Source: Cocos nucifera
Lineage: Eukaryota > Streptophyta > Magnoliopsida > Arecales > Arecaceae
Reading direction: 5' to 3'
DNA: 64,000 nucleotides
Assembly (NCBI GenBank): GCA_006176705.1
Contig: QRFJ01004831.1
Coordinates: forward strand, 62,001 to 126,000
Shown: positions 32,701 through 45,478 of the stretch, one piece after another
How the letters are laid out: each line of letters starts with the position of its first letter
Position numbering within the stretch: position 1 is the stretch's first letter
The notes under the pieces: model-generated
What the model saw: the letters and a program-made list of their open reading frames with translations, nothing else
What the model was told of the DNA's origin: nothing
Databases searched by the model: none
Position numbers and translations under genes: made by a program

Positions 32701-34433
32701 TCTTAGATTTATAAAGTTTAGAGAAACAAACAAAAAAAAAAACTTCTTTCAAATGACACAAACAAATAATTTCTCAAAAACTTATCATAATTATTATTAT
32801 ATTTTGTATCAAATTGTCTATTTTTGCCTTGGATTCTATTACATTATCTTTTGGCAAAAGAAAAGTATGCTATGTCTCAAATTTGAATTTTCATGGTTAT
32901 ATTCTTGCTATTATATTATTTGAGATAAATTCTTATGATATGTTTTTAAATGATCTGCTTTAGTATTAAAAGAAGAGAAGTGTTTTCAAGACTATGTTAT
33001 TCAAAATTTTTGAAGTCTAGAGTTCTATTAATTAAAATTGATAAGTATGTATGCATCTATATTTTTAAAAAATGGAAGAACTCTTGATCTAAATTTACAA
33101 ATAAAATTTATAATATATTTTTTTATAAAAAGAATAAATATGTATATTTCAATTTGATAATCTAAATTTAAAATATGCTTATTTTGAAATAAAGAGGAGG
33201 AGAAAGTTAAAAAATAAATTAATCCAGCTTTTAGTATGAAAAGCACGAGATATATTTTCTAATTTGATTTGATTAAAAATATTAATAAATTTATTATCTT
33301 AAATTTTTAATCAATTATCTTATTTTAAGTTTTATTGTATTGATTTTAAACTTTCAATTATATGCCTTATAGTCTTCTCAATTTGTGCTTTCATATGTTT
33401 ATTTAGTTTAATTTACTTGATTTAAAATGCTATTGATTTAAAATAGTATCAAATAAACAAATTATTCTCAAATATTAAAATTTACTTAAAGTGGTATCAT
33501 TTATATGCTAATTTTAAAATTTGATTTATCTGAACATTCTTGACATTCTTGGAGTTGAATTAAATTAAAAATATATTCTTACTCTAAGAAATAAATTTCT
33601 AAATTTAATTTTAAAACTCATTTAAAAATTTGAATTTGATATTGAATTTTTAATGTGCATTGCACAATCCTTATAATTTATTTGTATTGAAATAATTTTT
33701 ACTTAAAGTAATGAATTTAAAAATATAAAAATATAAATATTCTTTACTTTGATACTATTTATTTTATTTTACTCGATATATTTTTGATATATCCCTTTTT
33801 AAAATTTAGTTGACTAAAATTTCTTAAGAAAAAAAAAGATTGAATATTGAAGTACATGTTATGCTTGATTTCATGACCAAATCTTTTGAAAAGCTCTATT
33901 CTTGTTAAAGCTTAAAAGTACATATTTAAAAATCTAATTAAAAAGTTATATTCATTCAAAAAGAAGAGAGCCTTTAATATTTGAATTCAAGCTAATTTAT
34001 TAAAAAAAAATATTCAAAAGGGAGAGATGATTCATTTGATTTGATTTTATGAATTTGATATATCTCTCAATTTAATGCCTTGATATTGATTTTGATGATA
34101 ATTTTTGATCCTTTCCATGAGCTTTTTGATATTATCAAAAATGTGGAGGAGAATGTTGATTATATGCTTAAAGAATTAATGCATAAGAAACTCAATGAAT
34201 TTGATACTTAAAATCTTAATACTTATTAAGTTGAATTAAGACATTAATTTGAAATGGATATATGAAATATGCATAATGAACTAAATATGTGCAATGAACT
34301 AAAGACTAATTGAGAACATTCATGAAGTATGCATTTATGTTTTTGATCTAGTACTTCATGATATAAATTAGAAAAATATATTAAAATATATTATTTATTT
34401 TTATTGTGCATGTACTCAAAGTTTTGTCATCAT
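29781..34433 (+). other. AT-rich non-coding body of element E, with PPT-like repeats
   Basis: No pol domain is visible in any frame. A short frame at 31026-31148 (MMIEGIEDISSHGIADDDDE and on) and decayed continuation to about 31470 may be a worn extra open reading frame of unknown kind. Three diverged repeats of about 300-340 bp start near 32166, 32466 and 32806; each has GTATCAAAT or similar, then a TTTTGGCAAAAA-type purine block. More purine blocks are at 31690 (AAAGGAGGAGAA), 33190 (AAAGAGGAGGAGAAAG), 34015 and 34145. Sireviruses are known to carry several polypurine tracts before the 3' LTR. Confidence 0.7.
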
Positions 34434-34448
34434 AAAAAAGAAGAAGAT
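34434..34448 (+). other. Polypurine tract of element E
   Basis: AAAAAAGAAGAAGAT follows GTCATCAT and precedes the 3' LTR. It resembles the Sirevirus tract with several G to A changes. Confidence 0.8.
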
Positions 34449-35969
34449 TGTTGACCCTATGATTGATTTTGATGATTATAAAATAGAGTAAAAATATTAC
34501 TAATCATGTGTTTCAAGGTTGGATGTAGGATTTTTTAGGTATTCAAATTAAAAAAATTAATCCAAGAAAAGATCCACACAAAAAACACCAAGTTAAAATC
34601 TTCAAGAAAGTTGAATTAATAAAGATGCTTGAAGAAGGGCAAAATTATAATTTTATCAAGCTAGAAGAAAATATGTTTCGAAAGTCTCAAGGGCAACTAA
34701 AAAAAAAATTTAATCTTTTGAAGGTAATTTTATTTTTTTTGGATGTTAAATTTTGAAGAAAATCAAATTTTAGCAAAAGGATCAACCCCTAGGTCATTTT
34801 CTTTTGAAATGGACAGTTCCTAGCATGCATGGCATGCAAATTAGGCCGATCCAGTCTGAAACTGAGCCGACCTAGTTTTAGTGGAAATAAAAATAAAAAG
34901 TATAGAAAGTCAGATTTTCAAGATTCAAGAAACTAAAATAATCCAGCTAAAAACTAAGCCGATCCAATCTGGACTGAGCTGACCCAGTTAAAAACTGAGC
35001 CAATCTAGTAACTATAACAGCTAGTTTTCTGCACTACTTTAAATGGCTAGTTTTTCACTCTAATGGCTATTTTAGCCCTTCCAATGGCCAAAACTTCTTT
35101 TCAAGCCACTTTCAAGCATATAAAAGGTTAGAGACTCAATAGGAAAAGAAGAGAAGTGGATTAAAAAGAAAAAATCTTCAATTTAAGTGAGGTTTATTGA
35201 ATATCAATTGAAAAAAAAGAAAAGAAAGAAATTAATGCACAGAATTGAGAGCTTTTAAAGAAAAATCATCTCTAACTTTATCCTCATCCTCTCAAGCATC
35301 AAGAAGAGAAGTTGAAGCATCATTTGAGCAATCAACAGCAACTTCTTTAAGCTTCAAAGAGTTCTAATTTTTATTTTTTATTTTTGTACTGAAACTTATA
35401 CTTGTATTTTTATTTCTTTACAAGTATCTTTGGAAGAAAGAAACTTGAAAATTAGATCGATCCAAGCTCGTAATTGGATGTTGTAAAGGTTATGGTTGGT
35501 GCTCTTGTTGAAAACTAACTAGATTGTTAGTTAACCCAAAAAAACTAAAGATGTTAAGTTTTAGTTAGTGAGCCCGAAAAACTAATTAGATTTTATTTAT
35601 GAGCCCATGAAAATAAACACACTGTAATCAAGGAAAGATTATAATGAAAATCCCAAGAATAGCTTGGAGAGTGGCCGTAGGAGCAGGTTGCTCTGAACCA
35701 CTATAAACTTTGAGTGTTTGTGATTGTGTTCTTCACTTTCTTATTTTACTTGTCGTTATTTCTTACTTTATTTATATTACTACTTATTTAGCTTAGCCAT
35801 AATTCTTGCATAGCTTAATACATATTTGATTCCATTGCATACACTACATAATCATATCAAGCTAAATTAATTAAAGTAAAGCACATATTTGTTTAGAATT
35901 AAAATTTAGATAAAAATTTTATAAGAATCCAATTCACCCCTCCTCTTGGGTTGCTACCTCTGGGCAACA
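34449..35969 (+). repeat. 3' LTR of element E
   Basis: 1521 bp, TGTTGACCCTATG...GGGCAACA, with TATAAAAG at 35119-35126. The dyad block here reads GAGCCGACCT at 34864-34873. Confidence 0.93.
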
Positions 35970-35974
35970 TAACT

Positions 35975-37453
35975 TCTCTTAGCAAGTAGTGTGATCAAGT
36001 TGCGTGTAACAAAAGTTTAACAAATCAAACTTCATGTATGGGTCAAGAATAGCCTCAAGTGAAAGAATAATACTGTAATCACTCTAATACTTGTGAAACT
36101 TTTCTGTCATCATAATAGTCATATATATCTTAATGATTGGACCTTCACTTTTCACATTATCTTTCAACAAACACTCAATTTTTCAAACTTCCATAAAAAA
36201 CAAGTTTGATGCTGGGTAAGATGAGCTGGAGACCAAGTTGGTCATCACATAGAATGGGTACAAGAATTGAAACATTTTTTCTCCTCTTCTGCACTCTTCA
36301 TTTGATGGAGAATACTTAAAATTTCTATTATTTAATTGAAGACTAGCAAAAGCACGTCAATACTTAATTGCACTTTCAAGTATTGTATAAGTAGAATTCC
36401 GTCTAATGGATACATCCAAGCGCAAACCAACCGTAGTATCAATACCATCAATTTATTGAACATATTTTCCTTGCCTCTGATGCCTTTGCATATTTGATAC
36501 TCTCTCTAATTTTGCCCCACTAGCCACTTTCAAATCTTCTTAAACTATAAGGTTTAAGATATGTGCATAACACCTCACATGAAAGAATTGACCATCACAT
36601 AACAAGCTATTTTGCAAAGTAAATTGTTCTTTCAAAATATCTTGCATATTATCACTGTCAAAGGCATTGTCCAAAGTAAGAGAGAATATTTTTCTATTTA
36701 TTTTTCAATCTTTCAAATAATCAAATACCCTTGTTGCCAATTCAACCCCAAAGTGGGGAGGCTCTAATTTACAAAAAGATAAAATTATACTATTTAGCTT
36801 CCAATTTTCGTTAATAAAATGTGCAATCAAACAAATATACCCCTCACTAGTATAAGCAGTCCAACAATCAAAGATCAAATATATTCTACCAGGACTCTTA
36901 TGCATGATTTGTTTCAATTTCATTTTTTGAGCCATATAAAATTTCATTACATCAAACATAGAAAAATTTTTACTATAATGTTTTGCATCTAGATTAAGTT
37001 AAGATTGAAGCTCTCTAATCCGTTTATATTCAACAAATGAAAATGGAAGATCATGCTCATGATAGCCATAAATATAACTTCATGCATATGCTTATGATCA
37101 AGTTTTCTAGATTTTAACTTCCCAGCATAATCTAATATCATCTCACTCATATCAGAAAATTTAGGTAAAAGCTTACAACTTAATATGTGACGAGATAGAT
37201 GAGAAGTCTCATTAGCACCACCTGCAACAAACTCTTTTCTATAACCATTGCATGTTGCCTTTTCTTTACCATTTTTCACACCTATTTTAGTGAAACAATT
37301 CCATACCTGTGAGATAGTAGATCTTTTAATTGGTTTTTCAGAGTTATTATTTATGCCTTCTCATTGATTAGGAGGAATTTTATGTACATCCAACATTTCT
37401 AATTCATCGTCATCATCAATATTTATGCTATGATCAACATTTCTAGAATCCAT
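35975..37453 (-). pseudogene. hAT transposase, N-terminal and catalytic part (broken)
   Basis: The minus-strand start ATG at 37453 gives MDSRNVDHSINIDDDDELEM; a stop comes 31 codons on. A BED zinc finger follows (about 37260-37170: KATCNGYRKEFVAGG ... SHLSRHILSC), in which the second Cys is Tyr. After a frame change the RNase H-like catalytic region is clear: YLIFDCWTAYTSEGYICLIA and HFINENWKL (36890-36800), GVELATRVFDYLKD. In another frame come TLDNAFDSDNMQDILKEQ and FFHVRCYAHILNLIV (about 36675-36530), with decaying sequence to E. The family is RICESLEEPER-like hAT transposase, which cuts and moves the element. It is inactive. Confidence 0.87.
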
Positions 37454-37690
37454 ATTGCAAAATCAAATTAAACTATCGTATAATCATATATCAGATGTGG
37501 GAAGGGATATGATTATGGTACATTCTATGCTATGTCCAAGAGGGTGAGGGGAAGGGATAAAATAATGGAAGACAGACCAACAGGGCAAGAGAAAGGAATT
37601 TGATAACGGTACCTTCCATGACGAGTTTGAGAGGGCAAGGCCATGAGGTGCTAGGGGCTATCAACCGAGGAGGTGGAGATTAGAGAAGAA
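37454..37690 (-). other. 5' untranslated part of hAT H before element F
   Basis: This is the sequence between the transposase start and the insertion of F. It continues at 56825-57780 on the far side of F. No gene is seen. Confidence 0.6.
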
Positions 37691-37695
37691 GAATT

Positions 37696-39583
37696 TATTG
37701 AAAAATATGTTTCAAAGCCAATCATCTACCAATTAACGATTGTGCTACCTTGTAATTATGATTAATTTATTAATGAATAAAATAAATATTTTAGCATTTT
37801 CATCATAAAATTTGCATCTTCTAATGAACTTCATTATTGTGATGAAGTTCTTAGAACTATTTAGTTTCGATAAAGAAAAAATTTATTGATTAGTCCTTAA
37901 ATTATTTACTATCAAATGATACATTGTTAATTAGGATGACAGTACTTATCAAGCATAGATCATTGTATTCCATATAGGTTGGTTATCCTCTTAACTAAGA
38001 AGTATGGAGATACTGAGATGGCATATAAGTGAGATGTAAGGATATATCATCACTAAACGTGATCAACTCTAGAGCATTCTACTGTTGAGAATTGCTCTGA
38101 TGGGATATAAGTATAAGTATTTCTTAGATCTGAGATCACCACAATATCTTGCAAGCAACTCACTATGCTTTGATACTGGACTAACTAAATTTTTAATTTA
38201 ATAATAAAAGATTTCTAGGCATAGTCAAGTACCTGCAAAGTTGGTGAGAGATCAAGATGAGATTGACCACTCCAAGAGTTGGAGAAGAATGCATCACTGT
38301 ATTTCAATATAGCAAAACCTTGGTCAGGATCATCCATGAGATGGATTTGGTATTTTGAAATACAATATAGATGACCTAATCAGGATTGATAGTTAAACTC
38401 TGAGGTATCCTATGAGTATTTTAGGTCAAGGAGATGAATTACATGAAAACTATATCCATATTGGTTCTAAGGATATTATTCTATATATTCGACCTATCTA
38501 GTCATCGGATATCATTACCAGACGATCACTTTGATTGGTATAAAAATTTATTTCTGTGCTACCAGTTTAGGTTCGAACCTATGGGGTCACACACATAAGA
38601 ATTCTTGATCTGATTGGATGGTTGATCGATGATTAAGAATCATTCTAAGGTTAAATGATCAATACGATTGATGTTTAATCTAGTGCAAGTATTGCAAAAG
38701 GATCAATTAGCAATTTGATTGCTAATTGCTTAATTTGATTAAGCTAGAGGGCTGAGATTAAGTCTAATTAAATATAATTAATTATATTTGATTTGGACTT
38801 GATTGGATCAAGTCCAATTGATTTATTAGAAGAGCCAATTGCAAGAAAGAACTAGTCCTAATTTAATTAGAACTTGATTGAACCCAATCTCTAATTTGAT
38901 TAAAAATTAAAGTAGAATTAAAATTAATTTAATCTAATTTAATTAGATTATTAGTTGGACTAAGATCTATTCTAATTGGATTAAATAAATTCTGATTTAA
39001 TTTGGTTCATAGATCACTTGGACCAAGTCAAAATAGGAGTCCTAGTATGACTAGGACTCACTACTCCTTGCACCATTGACTCCTCACACCCCCCACACCC
39101 CTTTTTCTTTGTTTTGTTTGTGGAAACCCCTCTCTCCTAGGTCTTCATGTGCACCCCCTTTTTCCCATTCTTTCTTACATGAAAGTTTGTTAGTGGACCA
39201 AGTTAAATAAGGCTATTTGGTTTGAAAATCAAACTCTATTTGATAGAGTTTGATGAAATCAAACTCTATTTGATAGAGTTTGATGCAATCAAAACTCTAT
39301 CTCTTTGTGCTGCCAACCACCCTTATTACATAGTTTTTTCATGGAAAAGAGGAGGACTTTGTGTGCCTATTTTCTGATGGTCCATGATAGAAAAATTGGA
39401 GGGGGCGCCCAAGATTTGGGCACCCCATATGTTACCATATTTGGACATACCTTGTTTAAGTATTTGACCTAGACAAGGATTGTGTCCTAACTCTCTATTT
39501 AAAGGATCTTTGGCCCTAATTTTTTTAGAGATTCTAGAGCTTAGAAAGAGGTTCTTGGGCGTGGAAAGATCTGGGAGAGAAAG
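37696..39583 (+). repeat. 5' LTR of element F, first part
   Basis: It aligns with 54334-56177 and stops at GAAAG (39579-39583), the duplication made by G. A TATA-like CTATTTAAAGG is at about 39496-39506, matching 56097-56107. Confidence 0.9.
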
Positions 39584-40747
39584 TGATGTGGGATGACTCA
39601 AATCTAGAGGAGGCAAGCATTCAAATTTATTAACAATTAATAGATAGCCTACAAACCAAAAAAAACTAAGGAGATGATTATGCTAAAATCGAAAAAAGAC
39701 CATTGATATGCATGCATGTTGAATAGCCCCTAGATCTAGATTCGGACCACAGACGATTGAGAAACCATCCATGATCAGGGTATCAGATCAAAATTAAAAG
39801 AATTCAGATCTAATTAATAAAAAAGCCTATGGTTAACTATTAACAATAACAATCTACTCAAATTTTCAGAAATAAGGGATCTCACAAAACATGTCGATGA
39901 GAGTCCTAGATGAGGGAGGAATCAAAACATCAATTCAAGCTATAGTTATTTGCAAGTTCTTCTATCATCCATGATCACGGGGATTCGATTCGAGCATACG
40001 AAGAATTGCATGCATCAACAAAAATACATCAACAATCATGAAGGATGGTGTAGAATTGAAAATTTAGATAATTATAATGCTGAAATTAGATCTTGCAGAA
40101 AGAGAGATTGTTGAGGAGTCTTCTTTCTTCAACCTTCAAACTTGAGAGGGATTTCAGAAGAGAGATGGAAGAGAGATTGTTGAGGAGTCTTCTTTCTTCA
40201 ACCTTCAAACTTGAGAGGAATTTCAAAAGAGAGATGGAAGGAAGAGGGAAGGAAGAGAGGGAGAGAAGGAAGAGAGGAAGAGAAGGAAGAGAGATTAGTC
40301 GGTGGAGAGGGAGGAAGAAGAGAGCATGTAGGGAGAAAGAAATAAATAGAATTTTTATTCTCAAAACATCCGATGATTACAAGATCCTTTGTTTCCTCTT
40401 TTAAAAGAAAATACTAACAAACTAAATAGAAAGAAGGTGCGTGGAGGTGGGATGCGCCAATCTGGATGGTATTCTATTTTGTGAAAATCTCCAATCCCAT
40501 GCATGAAGAATATCTGGGCGTGCGACTTGAAGATGGCATGCCTCCATAAAACTCATCGAGGTGGCTGACTTGAATTGAACTTAATTATAAATCAAATCCA
40601 AATAGTTGACCCTAACTAGGAGATCAAACCCAATCTAAGGACTTAATTTATTATAGGACTCGAAAATAAAAATTATAGGACTCAATAAAATTAAGGCTCT
40701 ATCAACCATCAAGCCATAATGAATCACGGTGATTGGTGTCCATACCA
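39584..40747 (-). repeat. 3' LTR of element G (left copy)
   Basis: 1164 bp. It holds a 69-bp tandem duplication (copies from 40102 and 40171) that is single in the other LTR (from 47227), plus a short extra block near 39945. Purine-rich GGAAGAGAGG stretches follow at 40230-40330. Confidence 0.92.
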
Positions 40748-40845
40748 ATTCTTCCAGACTGGAGAGAATTCGACTCCATCGAATAAAGACAGCCTCAGCT
40801 CTAATAGTGTTCAAGTAGATCAAGATCAATTCTTTGTAGCTCTTC

Positions 40846-42040
40846 TCAGGTTATCCATGTGTCCTCGGACTCAGGTCGGCCTTGCCAACGAATCAGGTAC
40901 CTTTGATATCCTTTCCTCCTAGTAAAAATTACCTGCTCATCCAAAATTCTTTCAATATGTTCATATTTTTTAGAAAATTTTGGCTGTGGATACTCACGTT
41001 GGGGTTCACTCTCAATGGATGGGTTAGGCTCAAATGGATCACTGGCTATCGTTATTGGTTCTTTATATTTAACTAGATCCAAAACATTAAAAGTAGAGCT
41101 AATGCCATAATCAGATGGTAAATCTACAACATATGCATTTGTTTCGATTTTCTTTAAGATCCTAAAGGGGCTTGCTCCACGTGCATGCAATTTTTTGACA
41201 GTTCCCGAAGGAAACCATTCTGGCCTAACCTGAATCATAACATAATCACCTTCAGCAAAAATATGGGCTCGTCGGTGTGAACCGCTAATTACTTATAAAT
41301 TTGATTGTTAACATTAATTTTCTTTATTATTTCTTCATGCAGACTCCTAACATGTTATGCAAATCATTCTACTATCTCAAATGTCCTAGTATGCAAGGGT
41401 ACAAGAATGAGGTCAACTGGTTTTCAAAGGTGATAACCATATACAACTCGAAGGGACTCATGCCAATAGTTCTATTAATAGAACTATTGTATGCAAATTT
41501 GGCTTTAGGTAACAGCAAGTCCTAATTTCTCATATTTTCACCAACTAGATACCAAAGCAAATTTTCTAAACTTCTATTTACCACTTCAGTTTGACCATTA
41601 GTCTGGGGGTGATATGCTGACGAAAATTTTAATTTCATACCCATTAAGTGCCATAAAGTTTTCCAAAAATAGTTAACAAACCTAACGTCCCTATCAGACA
41701 TAATCGATTTAGGTAATCTATATAGTTGGACAACTTCATCAAAGTAAAGATGAGCAATTCTAGAGGCATCGGAGGCTTTAGAATAGGGAAGAAAATGCAC
41801 CATTTTTGAAAACTAATCCACTACCACACAAATAGAGTCATTCTTTTTGTTTGTACGTGACAATTCTAAAATAAAATCTATGCTCACATCTTTCCATGGA
41901 CAATCAGAAATAGGTAGTGGGGTATATAAGCCAGTATTTTATCTACACTGTTTAGCTATAGTGCAGGTTCGACATTGGATAATAATTTTGGCTATATCTC
42001 ATTTCAAACTTGGCCAATAAAACTGATGTTCTATGGCTTC
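40846..42040 (-). pseudogene. pol: Integrase core and chromodomain, element G (broken)
   Basis: Minus strand. A CRTCTIAKQ zinc-binding half is at about 41970. The catalytic Asp is in the SIDFIL-like block (about 41890). The second Asp is in SDRDVRFVNYFWKT (about 41700) and the Glu in QTNGQTEVVNRSLENLLWYL (about 41590). After a break the C-terminal part runs from 41238: YVVDLPSDYGISSTFNVLDL, then a chromodomain (YQRYLIRWQGRPESEDTWIT, about 40905-40846), the module by which chromoviruses aim at heterochromatin. Stops occur between 41800 and 42000, and at 41520. Confidence 0.9.
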
Positions 42041-43390
42041 TATGGTTGTGGCCTTCCGAAATGATCAGACAAACCACCCGCATGTAATTCCCATATCAAA
42101 AAATCATGGATAGAGGTACATGGGATACACCGCTTATTATTTTTTAAAAGATATCCGTCTTGGAAGGTATATTTACTAATTTCTCTAGACAAACCTTGTT
42201 GGAGTGAAGACATAATTTTTTCAAAGTCTGGGTAGTTATCATACTCCTCTTTTAATTTCTCAAAGCCAGTGATCTTAATACTCACTACCAATAGAAGGTC
42301 AACCATATGAGAGAGCACATCAGCAGCACGGTTATCAATACTGGCATGATGTTTTAACACAAAAGTGTATGATTGAAAGAACTCAACCCATTTTTCATGT
42401 CTAGGATTTAGCTTTCTCTAAGAATTAAGAAACCTAAGAGCTTCATGGTCAGAATACAGAATAAATTCTTGGAAAAGCAAGTAGTGCCTCCATAATCTAA
42501 GAACTTGGACCACTGCATAGAACTCTTTATCATAGGTGGAATACCTGTGTTTAGTGTCATTTAGCTTTTTACTAAAGAAAGCCACATGATGTCCTTCTTA
42601 ACTAAGGACTCCATCAATTCCTACTCCAGATGCATCACAGACAACTTCAAAAATTTTAGAAAAATCTAGCAGATGCAACATAGGAGCACTAGTCATACAA
42701 TCCTTAATTTCATGAAAAGCTCGGTCAGCAACCTTGTTCCATTCAAAGGCTTCTTTTTCTATACAATCTATAATGAGAGTCATTACCGTACTAAACCCCT
42801 TAATGAATCTTCGATAAAAAGTTGCTAAACCATGAAAACTCTTGACATCGTGAACGTTTTGGGGTACAGGCTATTCATTAATTTCTCGAATCTTTTTAGG
42901 ATCATGGACATACCATCAGGGGTCACAATGAAACCTAAGAAAATAACAAGTATGGTCATGAAGTCACTTTTCTTAAAATTTGTAAATAGACTTTCGGTTC
43001 TAAGAGTTTGGAATACTTAATGAAGATGTTCTAAATGGTCCTCCTTAGTCTTGCAATAAATGAGAATATCGTCAAAGTATATGACCATAAATATGCCCAT
43101 AAATGGTTGTAGTACTTGAGTCACGAGTCTCATAAATAAGCTAAGGGCATTAGACAAGCTGAACGGCATAACCAACCATTCGTATAGACCATCTTTAGTT
43201 TTGAAGGATTGTTTTCCATTCATCCCTAGACCTAATTTGCACTTGGTGATATCCATTTTTTTGATCAATTTTTGAATATACATTAGATCCAGGAATCATA
43301 TCCAATATATCATCTAGTTGGAGAATCAAAAATTGATATCTTATCATTATTTTTTAATTGCCCAGCTATCTACACACATTCTCAAAGTTT
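42040..43390 (-). pseudogene. pol: Reverse transcriptase, RNase H and integrase finger, element G (broken)
   Basis: Minus strand. Reverse transcriptase blocks SFKTKDGLYEWLVMPFSLSN (about 43200) and the catalytic YFDD (43079-43068, in VIYFDDILIY) are clear. RNase H follows, with EVVCDASGVGIDGVLS (about 42650) and DKEFYAVVQVLRLWRHYLL. The start of the integrase finger is HAGGLSDHFGR (about 42075). Stops and frame changes occur near 43285, 43016, 42597 and 42420. Confidence 0.9.
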
Positions 43391-44230
43391 CATTCTTTTT
43401 TGAGAGTCAAGAGAATGGGTACCGTACAAGGACTAAGATTTTCTCTAATAAATTTCTTCCTAAGGAGTTCTTCTACTTGATATTTCAGCTCAGCGTGCTT
43501 GGTGGGATTAAGGCAATAGTAAAGTAGATTGGGTAGGATAGCTCCTGGAACAAGATCTATTGCATGTTGAATGTTCCTCATGGGTGGCAAGTGATCTAGA
43601 AGATCCTCAAGAAAAATATTTTTATAGTTATCATGGAGGCTTGCTATCTCTTGGGGATAATGACTTGTGTCCTTCTTGTTAACTTCCTTAGCATTTAGAA
43701 TCCAAATAGAAGAGCTTTCTCTCAAATCTTTTTCAAATTTTTTTGCACTAATTAAATGTAAGCTCTTGTTTAGCTTTTCTTCTTTGGGCTCTAAAGTTTT
43801 ATTTCTCTTTACATTCCTTGGGGGTGAAGGGTAGATCATAATTTTCTTGCCTTTGTTCATGAACGTACATGAGTTGGATGGACCATAAAGCATAGCATCT
43901 TGATCGAATAGCCAAGGCCTTCCTAGGATTATGCTTCCTAGATTTATGGGCATAACATCACACCACACATTCTCCTGGTAAGACTGAAATTTAATGGAGA
44001 CCAAACAATGGTGTCTAACTGGGATGGACGATGCATCTATCCAGGCTACCTTGTATGGGTTCAGGTGATCTATGGGCATCAAACCATCTATGGGCATCAA
44101 ACCAAGTTTTGATATGGCATCAATCAAAATAGCATTGATGCAGCTACCACTATCAATGATGACCTTGCACACTTTATTTTTCTGACCTATGAAGGTGTGA
44201 AAAATAGTAGTCTTATGCCAATCTTTACTT
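43391..44230 (-). pseudogene. pol: Protease and start of reverse transcriptase, element G (one long open stretch)
   Basis: An open stretch of about 260 codons starts near 44172. The aspartic protease motif is DSGS (D-S-G at 44154-44146, in KVIIDSGSCINAI), with the flap-side LGRPWLFDQDAMLYG (about 43925). The connection to reverse transcriptase is HAIDLVPGAILPNLLYY, then ELKYQVEELLRKKFIRENLS (about 43495-43436). An 18-bp direct duplication gives LMPIDGLMPID near 44105-44070. The frame ends by a frame change near 43390. Confidence 0.9.
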
Positions 44231-45478
44231 TCTTTTGGTTGAACTCAAATGCATCTTACTACTCCCATTCTTTCTTCAAAGTTAACTTCTTCGAAAGTAC
44301 TGGATTTCTCATAAGCTTAAGCTAACTCAGTGTCTGCTATATATACTTCTTCATCTTCTAGAAGGTTTTTGAGGTTCTTTTCTTCAGGCTCTCCAATGTA
44401 TAGAGCTCGAGATGGGCACTGACTGCAATGTGACCTAACCCATTGCATTTGAAGCATCAGGTTTCTAAAGTACTTCCTCTTGGGTTCTCTACAAAGGATC
44501 CTTTGCCTTTATCATCTTTTGTTGGTGGGGGACCAACAGGTGGAGAACGATTGGTTGGGATCTGATTATAGCCAGGTCTAGGGGTCTAATTAAGGCCAGG
44601 TCTAGGACCTAGAATATCAAGTTTATGCAACTCAACTTGTCGAATAATCGGCAATCTTTGGAATCTCTCATAATCCTGAGCTAATTGATAAGCTTGTTCT
44701 AAGCTATAGACCTCATGCATGAATAATTCTCTCTGTATGTCATCCCTCAAACCAGCTCTAAAACATGACAAAGTGATAGAGGGGTCTTCACTAACACCAC
44801 ATCGCAAAGGTATTCATCGAATTTGGTGATGTACTCAATAACAGTCTTGCTACTCTGGATCAACTTTTGCCATTGATCTAGGATACGCTGCTGATAGCAG
44901 GTAGGAAGATATTTTTCACAAAGTTTTTCTTTCATCTCATCCTAGGTACTTATGGGCTCCTGTCTCCTATGCATGGCTAATCACTCCACATTATGCTAAT
45001 ACAATTTGGCTTGACCTAGAAGTCTCATTTTAGCGAATCTGATTTTTCTCTCCTCAGACATGTTGTACCATTCAACATAATGATTCATGTCCGCCTCCTA
45101 GTCAAGATACTCATTGGGGTCCAGATGGACCACAAAGCTTGGGGCTTCGGCCTCGACACTTCGAAATATTTTCTCATCTTGGTCATTAAAATTGTAATGG
45201 GGTTGGACCACTTGGTTATGACCTCTATCAAAATGAGGATGGTCACATCGTTCTTTAGGGTAGTCAACTAGGGAAGGGGCATTCCTAGCATGTTGTTCCA
45301 AGCCATTCAACCTTTCTTCTTCTAGAGTCCCTACTCTTGCATTCAAATTTTGGACGGAATCGCTTATGGCATTTAACTTCTCAATAATATCCTTAAAGGC
45401 TATGGCAAAATCAAAATCCATTCTATGACTTAACTCTAGATTTTTTGGATGGTATCTAGCTCCAAACCTAGTAGACAT
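44231..45478 (-). pseudogene. gag: gag of element G (broken)
   Basis: The first methionine, on the minus strand, is at 45478 (MSTRFGARYHPKNLELSHRM). A coiled-coil stretch follows (IIEKLNAISDSVQNLNARVG), then a linker up to a stop near 45098. The Retrotrans_gag core is at 44935-44750 (MKEKLCEKYLPTCYQQRILD, QLIQSSKTVIEYITKFDEYL). A frame change leads to ITLSCFRAGLRDDIQREL and YSLEQAYQLAQDYERF (44807-44650). A CCHC knuckle at about 44452-44412 (CFKCNGLGHI) has its last Cys displaced by a one-base frame change. The gene is inactive. Confidence 0.87.

Larger units (their letters stand above)
26971..35969 (+). mobile_element. Sirevirus-like copia derivative E (gag only, 9.0 kb) inside hAT transposase
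   Basis: LTRs TGTTGACCC...AACA of 1528 and 1521 bp are flanked by TAACT on both sides (26966-26970, 35970-35974). Between them are a primer site, a Sirevirus-type gag, and then about 4.7 kb of AT-rich sequence with no protease, integrase or reverse transcriptase that I can recognise. The element is therefore non-autonomous, or its pol was lost. The LTRs differ mostly by transitions. Confidence 0.92.
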
